A DNA stretch of 17,735 nucleotides, from positions 1 through 17,735 of the forward strand of contig UQXU01000033.1 of NCBI GenBank assembly GCA_900545085.1, in the 5' to 3' direction. Below the pieces are notes generated by a model. It made no database searches. It worked only from the letters and a program-made list of their open reading frames with translations, and was not told where the DNA came from. The position numbers and the translations under genes were made by a program. Position 1 is the stretch's first letter, and each line of letters starts with the position of its first letter. Positions 14,063-17,735 of this stretch are shown piece by piece. Source of the stretch: an uncultured Eubacteriales bacterium. GTDB taxonomy: Bacteria > Bacillota > Clostridia > Christensenellales > Christensenellaceae.

Positions 14063-15145
14063 ATGGTGGGAGAAATGGATACGATAATAAAAGATATCGA
14101 TCAGATATATTTAGTAATAGACTCCATGACGGATTTAGTGCGAGTGGTGAACGAAGACGGAATAGTTCTGTTGGCGAACAAAGCCATGATAGAGGCGGTC
14201 GGAGGATGCGTTGGAAGGAAGTGCTTCCGCTGTCTCAGTCTGACAGAGCGATGTGCGGACTGCCTGAGTATCAGGGCGAGCAGAGGCGAACACTCCCTCG
14301 AAACGGAAAGGCATATAGGCGAGAGAATATATTCCGTGAAGGCGGAGCCGGTGTATGACGCAGACGGCGGATATGTCGGCGTAGTGGAGGTGTTCCGCGA
14401 CAGCACGGATATGGTCAGACTGCGGACGCAGATAATGGAATCCAACGATAGAATGATGCGCGATATGCAGATGGCCCGTGCAATGCAGAATACAATACTC
14501 CGAACGGCTATGCCGAATATAAACGGCTATAGATTGAGTATTCGATTTCATCCCTGCAATCACGTCGGCGGAGACATGTTCGAAGCTGCGCGGATGACAG
14601 ACGGGCGGACGCTCATGTTTATCAGCGACGTTAGCGGGCATGGTGTTCAGGCGGCTATGCTGACGGTGTTTTTGCGCAGTGAAGTCGCCTCAGCTGCCAG
14701 ACGCACGGCGAATATAGCGGAGCTGGCGCAGATGCTGACCGAGGCGTTCCGTGAGCTGGGGCTGGGGAGCGAAGTATATATAACGGCGTTCCTCGCCGCT
14801 CTGGACGCGGAGAGCGGAGAGCTGGAGTGCATGAATATGGGACATAGCGTTCCGCCGCTGATAGCAGACGACAGGGGCGTTCGCGAGATAAGGCAGGCAG
14901 GGCTGCCCATATGCAGCTGGAGCGCGCTGCATGAAAGAGAAATACGAAAAGAGACTATTTTAAAAGGCGGCAGAATCATGCTGTACACTGACGGACTTTT
15001 CGACACGCAGGAGGCTCTGAAAGAAATAAAAACAAAATTCGGAAAAGAGGAGTTTGATTCCGACGCTTTTCTGGATGAGTATGAAGAGCAGGCGGATGGA
15101 TGCAAAGACGACGTGCTCATGGCAATTATAGAGCGATTGAAATAG
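14063..15145 (+). CDS. PAS-domain PP2C-type (SpoIIE) serine phosphatase
   Basis: The 360-residue soluble protein joins an N-terminal PAS sensor (about 12-118) to a short coiled linker (119-150) and a SpoIIE/RsbU-type PPM phosphatase (about 155-360). Phosphatase motifs are NHVGGDMFE (166-174; Asp171), FISDVSGHGVQAAM (186-199; Asp189), NMGHSVPPLI (258-267), MLYTDGLFD (306-314; Asp310) and KDDVLMAI (348-355). Such enzymes dephosphorylate anti-anti-sigma (STAS) proteins in partner-switching systems; no STAS or anti-sigma kinase gene is nearby. The PAS domain holds Cys54-x2-Cys57-x6-Cys64-x2-Cys67 plus Cys49, suggesting a metal or Fe-S centre and redox sensing. Start at 14063 is likely; the ATG at 14075, after GGTGGGAGAA, is an alternative. 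Confidence 0.9.
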   Translation: MVGEMDTIIKDIDQIYLVIDSMTDLVRVVNEDGIVLLANKAMIEAVGGCVGRKCFRCLSLTERCADCLSIRASRGEHSLETERHIGERIYSVKAEPVYDADGGYVGVVEVFRDSTDMVRLRTQIMESNDRMMRDMQMARAMQNTILRTAMPNINGYRLSIRFHPCNHVGGDMFEAARMTDGRTLMFISDVSGHGVQAAMLTVFLRSEVASAARRTANIAELAQMLTEAFRELGLGSEVYITAFLAALDAESGELECMNMGHSVPPLIADDRGVREIRQAGLPICSWSALHEREIRKETILKGGRIMLYTDGLFDTQEALKEIKTKFGKEEFDSDAFLDEYEEQADGCKDDVLMAIIERLK

Positions 15146-15180
15146 AAAAATGTGAATAATCGCTAAATCTTCACAATACA

Positions 15181-15209
15181 TTCGCACTTTTTATTATTTT
15201 TGTTATATA
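15181..15209 (+). promoter_or_regulatory. Promoter of cdaA-cdaR
   Basis: TTCGCA (15181-15186) is followed after 17 nt by TATATA (15204-15209), preceded by TGT, an extended -10; an overlapping TATAAT sits at 15206-15211. It lies over the TTG that would otherwise open the longest cdaA frame, which argues for the GTG start at 15251. Confidence 0.55.
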
Positions 15210-15250
15210 ATAATAGTTGGGAATGCTTTGTTTGGGGAAGGACATCAGCT

Positions 15251-16117
15251 GTGGGCGATATACTGCAATCAATCAGGATAAGCATCGGCGAATTTGGGGT
15301 CAAGGATGCGATAGACATTTTGCTCGTAACTTTTATAATTTACGGGCTGCTTATAATAACGCGCAAAACCAGAGCTATTCAAGTTCTCAAGGGTTTGGGC
15401 GTATTTCTTTTATTTGCGCTGATATGCCAATGGATAGGTTTGACGGCGGTTTCAGCGCTGCTGAACTATGTAATAGAAGCGGGCGCGGTTATAATAGTGG
15501 TCATATTCCAACCCGAGATTAGAAAGGCGCTTGAGAGAGTAGGAAGAGGGAGATTCTTCGGAATAGGCTTTGATAACAACATGGTTTCCGAGGACACTAA
15601 GGATATAGAGAACATAGAGCGCGCGATACTTAATCTTTCGATAAGGAAGATAGGTGCGCTTATGGTGTTCGAGCGGAAGACGGGGCTGAAGGACATAATA
15701 GAGAGCGGAACGACGCTGGACGCGCGAATCTCCAGCGAACTGATAGAGAATATATTCGTGCCGAATTCTCCAATGCATGACGGCGCGATGATACTGAAAA
15801 ATAATCGGATTGTAGCTGCGGGATGTTTCCTCCCGCTGAGCAATAACCCTAATCTATCCAGCGATTTGGGTACGAGACACAGAGCGGGTCTCGGAATGTC
15901 TGAAATGTCGGACGCGGTTATAATAATAGTATCAGAAGAGACCGGGATAATCTCTAAGGCGCACGATGGCGTTCTCTCGCGCTATATAGACAGAAAAGCG
16001 CTGCGCGGGATACTTAACGAGCTTTACGCATCTCCGGAGACCGCGAGCAAGAAGATACGCTCCATAGGCAGTGTATTCAGGCGAAAGGAGCGACAGGACG
16101 ATGAAAAAGATTCTTAA
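15251..16117 (+). CDS. cdaA: Diadenylate cyclase CdaA (c-di-AMP synthase)
   Basis: CdaA joins two ATP into cyclic di-AMP at the membrane. The 288-residue protein has three N-terminal membrane helices (about 20-38, 48-66 and 68-87) and a cytoplasmic DAC/DisA_N domain (about 100-250). The active-site motifs are SPMHDGAMIL (173-182; Asp177-Gly178-Ala179) and GTRHRAGLGMSE (207-218; Arg209-His210-Arg211). The frame is open to a TTG at 15200, but I chose GTG 15251: GGGGAAGGA lies 8 nt upstream, the length becomes typical of CdaA (270-290), and the promoter covers the TTG. cdaR overlaps its 3' end by 17 nt. c-di-AMP commonly controls potassium and osmolyte transport and cell wall homeostasis in Firmicutes. 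Confidence 0.96.
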   Translation: MGDILQSIRISIGEFGVKDAIDILLVTFIIYGLLIITRKTRAIQVLKGLGVFLLFALICQWIGLTAVSALLNYVIEAGAVIIVVIFQPEIRKALERVGRGRFFGIGFDNNMVSEDTKDIENIERAILNLSIRKIGALMVFERKTGLKDIIESGTTLDARISSELIENIFVPNSPMHDGAMILKNNRIVAAGCFLPLSNNPNLSSDLGTRHRAGLGMSEMSDAVIIIVSEETGIISKAHDGVLSRYIDRKALRGILNELYASPETASKKIRSIGSVFRRKERQDDEKDS

Positions 16118-17366
16118 AAAGCTGCTCGCAATGTTGAAAAAAAACTTGTCGTATAAAATAGTTGCTTTGATTTTCGCCTTTCTGTTGTGGAGCACTCTTA
16201 TGTCTAATCCGTCGACGATGCGCACGATAACGATACGAGACGTACCCATAAGCTATGTCGGATATGAAGAATTGACTGCTAAAGGGCTCATGGTGGATAT
16301 GTCGGACGCAGGGTTCAGGGAAACTGTGGATGTTCAGCTTACGGTGTCAAACAGGTATTATTCATCCGTTTCGCAAAGCTCTATAAATGTGACGGCAGAT
16401 TTAAGCGCGGTTTCCTCGACAGGGCAGAAAACGGTTGGGCTGAACGCTGCGCTTACGTCAGGGATAACGGCGTCCAATATAAAAATGAGCGCAGAACAGG
16501 TGAACTTGACGATAGACAACATAGCTGAGAAGGAAATTCCCGTCACCTGCGAGGTTCAGGGGAGTGCGGCGGATGGATATTATGCTTTCGAGCCTGTGCT
16601 GGAGTCAAATTCCGTTACAATAAAAGGCGCGGCTTCAAAGATTAACGATGTAACGAGAGCCGTATGCTATGTTCCTATATCGGGATTGCAGAGCAATGTA
16701 CGCGCGACGTATCTGCTGACTCTTTACAACTCTGAGGGAGAGCAGGTCTCGAGTGACGTGCTTACCAGCTCGATGCCGTCGACGATAGTTACGGTGAAGG
16801 TGCTTCCTACAAAAGTGGTGCCCGTGGAATACGAAGATCTGAATAAAGCGATAACAAATGTGCAAAGCGGTTACACAGTTGCAGGTCTGGAGCTTTCGCC
16901 TTCCAGCGTAAGGATAGCCGCGCAGGCCGACGCTCTCGCGGGTATAGATTCTGTTCAGCTAAAATCTATTAATGTGAATAATGCAAACAGCAGCGTACTG
17001 GTGGACGGCGCTTTGACAGAAATAGAAGGCGTAACGTTTATCGACGGCTCAAAGGTCGAGGTGTATGTGCAAATAGAAGAAGAACAGGCAGAAAAGACGT
17101 TCAGAAATCTGCCAATAGCGATAAAGGGATTGGGCGACGGATTAAGCGCCAAGCTGGAATCAATAGAAGTCAATGCTACTGTATCCGGCGAAAGGTCTGA
17201 AATAAAGGAGCTGAGTGAAAATGATATATCGCTCAGCGTAGATCTAAGCGAGTTAAAAAAAGGTACGCATACTGTGAGTATAGTAGTAGGAGATCTGGTG
17301 CAGGATTCGGTGAAGGTGCAATTGTCTGTCAGCAACGTAAAGGTGACGATAACTGACGCGCAATAA
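16101..17366 (+). CDS. cdaR: YbbR-domain protein CdaR, regulator of CdaA
   Basis: CdaR is a membrane-anchored extracytoplasmic protein that modulates CdaA activity. The 421-residue product has one N-terminal membrane helix (about 18-34, YKIVALIFAFLLWSTLM) and then four YbbR repeats, roughly 41-140, 152-242, 246-333 and 342-417. Each repeat starts with the 'xxIPVxxxx' strand pattern (DVPISYVG, EIPVTCEV, VVPVEYED, NLPIAIKG). The frame extends to GTG 16071, but ATG 16101 is preceded by AAAGGAG ten nucleotides upstream and gives the usual N-terminus. It overlaps cdaA by 17 nt. In most Firmicutes glmM follows; here a terminator and a convergent gene follow instead. Confidence 0.93.
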   Translation: MKKILKKLLAMLKKNLSYKIVALIFAFLLWSTLMSNPSTMRTITIRDVPISYVGYEELTAKGLMVDMSDAGFRETVDVQLTVSNRYYSSVSQSSINVTADLSAVSSTGQKTVGLNAALTSGITASNIKMSAEQVNLTIDNIAEKEIPVTCEVQGSAADGYYAFEPVLESNSVTIKGAASKINDVTRAVCYVPISGLQSNVRATYLLTLYNSEGEQVSSDVLTSSMPSTIVTVKVLPTKVVPVEYEDLNKAITNVQSGYTVAGLELSPSSVRIAAQADALAGIDSVQLKSINVNNANSSVLVDGALTEIEGVTFIDGSKVEVYVQIEEEQAEKTFRNLPIAIKGLGDGLSAKLESIEVNATVSGERSEIKELSENDISLSVDLSELKKGTHTVSIVVGDLVQDSVKVQLSVSNVKVTITDAQ

Positions 17367-17377
17367 AAATAAAGTTA

Positions 17378-17404
17378 CAGGGTGCGGTTTTGTTCCGCAC
17401 CCTG
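17378..17404 (+). terminator. Hairpin terminator between cdaR and the convergent exporter gene
   Basis: CAGGGTGCGG (17378-17387) pairs perfectly with CCGCACCCTG (17395-17404) across TTTTGTT. The downstream tract ATTTAAATTCTT is T-poor on the plus strand; on the minus strand the stem is followed by TAACTTTATTTT. It may serve both convergent genes. Confidence 0.7.
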
Positions 17405-17478
17405 ATTTAAATTCTTGATAAATATTCTTGATGAATTGGTTTTGCATTTTAAAAAATAATATACAGAAAAACACGGCT

Positions 17479-17735
17479 TTAGTGACTCGTGAGCTTCAGC
17501 CCGATTATGCCGACCAGCAGCAGCAATACGAAAAACAGGCGCACGGGAGAGGCCGGCTCGTTAAACATTATTATACCAATTATTACTGCACCGAGAGCGC
17601 CTATTCCCGTCCAGATGGCGTAGGCCGTGCCTATGGGGAGCGTTTTGGTCGCCTGAGAGAGCAGCAGAAAACTGGCGATAAGTCCTGCGACAGTCATTGC
17701 GGAGAATTTAAAAACAGTAAAACCTTCCGACAGCT
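17479..17735 (-). CDS. gdx: SMR-family guanidinium exporter (Gdx/SugE type), 5' end cut by window edge
   Basis: The minus-strand frame stays open to the window end. The Met at 17697 is internal, because the codons before it (LSEGFTVFKFSA) match the first-to-second helix segment of SMR proteins. About 85 residues are visible, so roughly 20 N-terminal residues, including the essential first-helix Glu, lie outside. FLLLSQATKTLPIGTAYAIW, TGIGALGAVIIGIIMF, NEPAS and the C-terminal VGIIGLKL are characteristic of the Gdx (formerly SugE) branch rather than the drug-exporting EmrE branch. Gdx exchanges guanidinium for protons as a dual-topology homodimer. Many gdx genes are preceded by a guanidine riboswitch, which here would be beyond 17735. 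Confidence 0.88.
   Translation of the reverse strand, partial: LSEGFTVFKFSAMTVAGLIASFLLLSQATKTLPIGTAYAIWTGIGALGAVIIGIIMFNEPASPVRLFFVLLLLVGIIGLKLTSH

Noticed and set aside
14135..14641. 168-codon minus-strand frame inside the phosphatase gene
   Set aside because: Antisense to conserved PAS and PPM motifs; no independent support.
1..17735. CRISPR array, tRNA or rRNA genes, insertion sequence or prophage genes
   Set aside because: No regularly spaced repeats, cloverleaf sequences, rRNA signatures, transposase motifs or phage proteins were seen on either strand.

Overview
The window looks like chromosomal DNA from an anaerobic Clostridia-type Firmicute. The evidence is a T-box leader, a cdaA-cdaR (ybbR) pair, a SpoIIE-type phosphatase, a SipW-fold membrane protein, a DUF421/DUF4363 pair, strong Shine-Dalgarno sites and many intrinsic terminators. 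GC content is moderate in genes with a marked preference for ATA (Ile) and AGA (Arg) codons, and intergenic DNA is AT-rich. I cannot name the genus from sequence alone. I see no phage genes, insertion sequences, CRISPR arrays, tRNA or rRNA genes.

Layout. (1) 1-745: the 3' part of a LysR-type regulator and its terminator. (2) 746-1091: an AT-rich gap with several inverted and direct repeats but no gene. (3) 1092-4744: a promoter, a T-box leader whose specifier reads UAC (tyrosine), an AMP-forming acyl/aryl-CoA ligase, a sodium:solute symporter and a terminator. (4) 4762-8077, minus strand: a response regulator, sensor histidine kinase and propeller-like lipoprotein joined by ATGA overlaps. (5) 8254-9344: a YetF-like DUF421 protein and a DUF4363 protein. 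(6) 9376-12564: a promoter with a structured leader, then a complete pantothenate operon: a PanG-type ketopantoate reductase starting at CTG, panB, panC, panD and a terminator. (7) 12592-13648, minus strand: a SipW-like membrane protein that lacks the catalytic residues. (8) 13823-15145: a 53-aa small protein and a PAS-SpoIIE phosphatase. (9) 15181-17404: cdaA and cdaR for c-di-AMP synthesis and its control. (10) 17479-end, minus strand: a Gdx-type SMR guanidinium exporter cut by the window edge.

The most interesting system is unit 3. A tyrosine-starvation T-box appears to control an importer for organic acids and a CoA ligase, rather than a tRNA synthetase or an amino acid permease. The simplest reading is salvage of an aryl acid, for example 4-hydroxyphenylacetate or a related phenolic acid, into tyrosine: import by the symporter, activation to the CoA thioester by the ligase, then reductive carboxylation and transamination by enzymes encoded elsewhere. 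The SipW-fold protein without catalytic residues, the non-AUG start with a folded leader in the pan operon, and the small protein beside the SpoIIE phosphatase also deserve attention.
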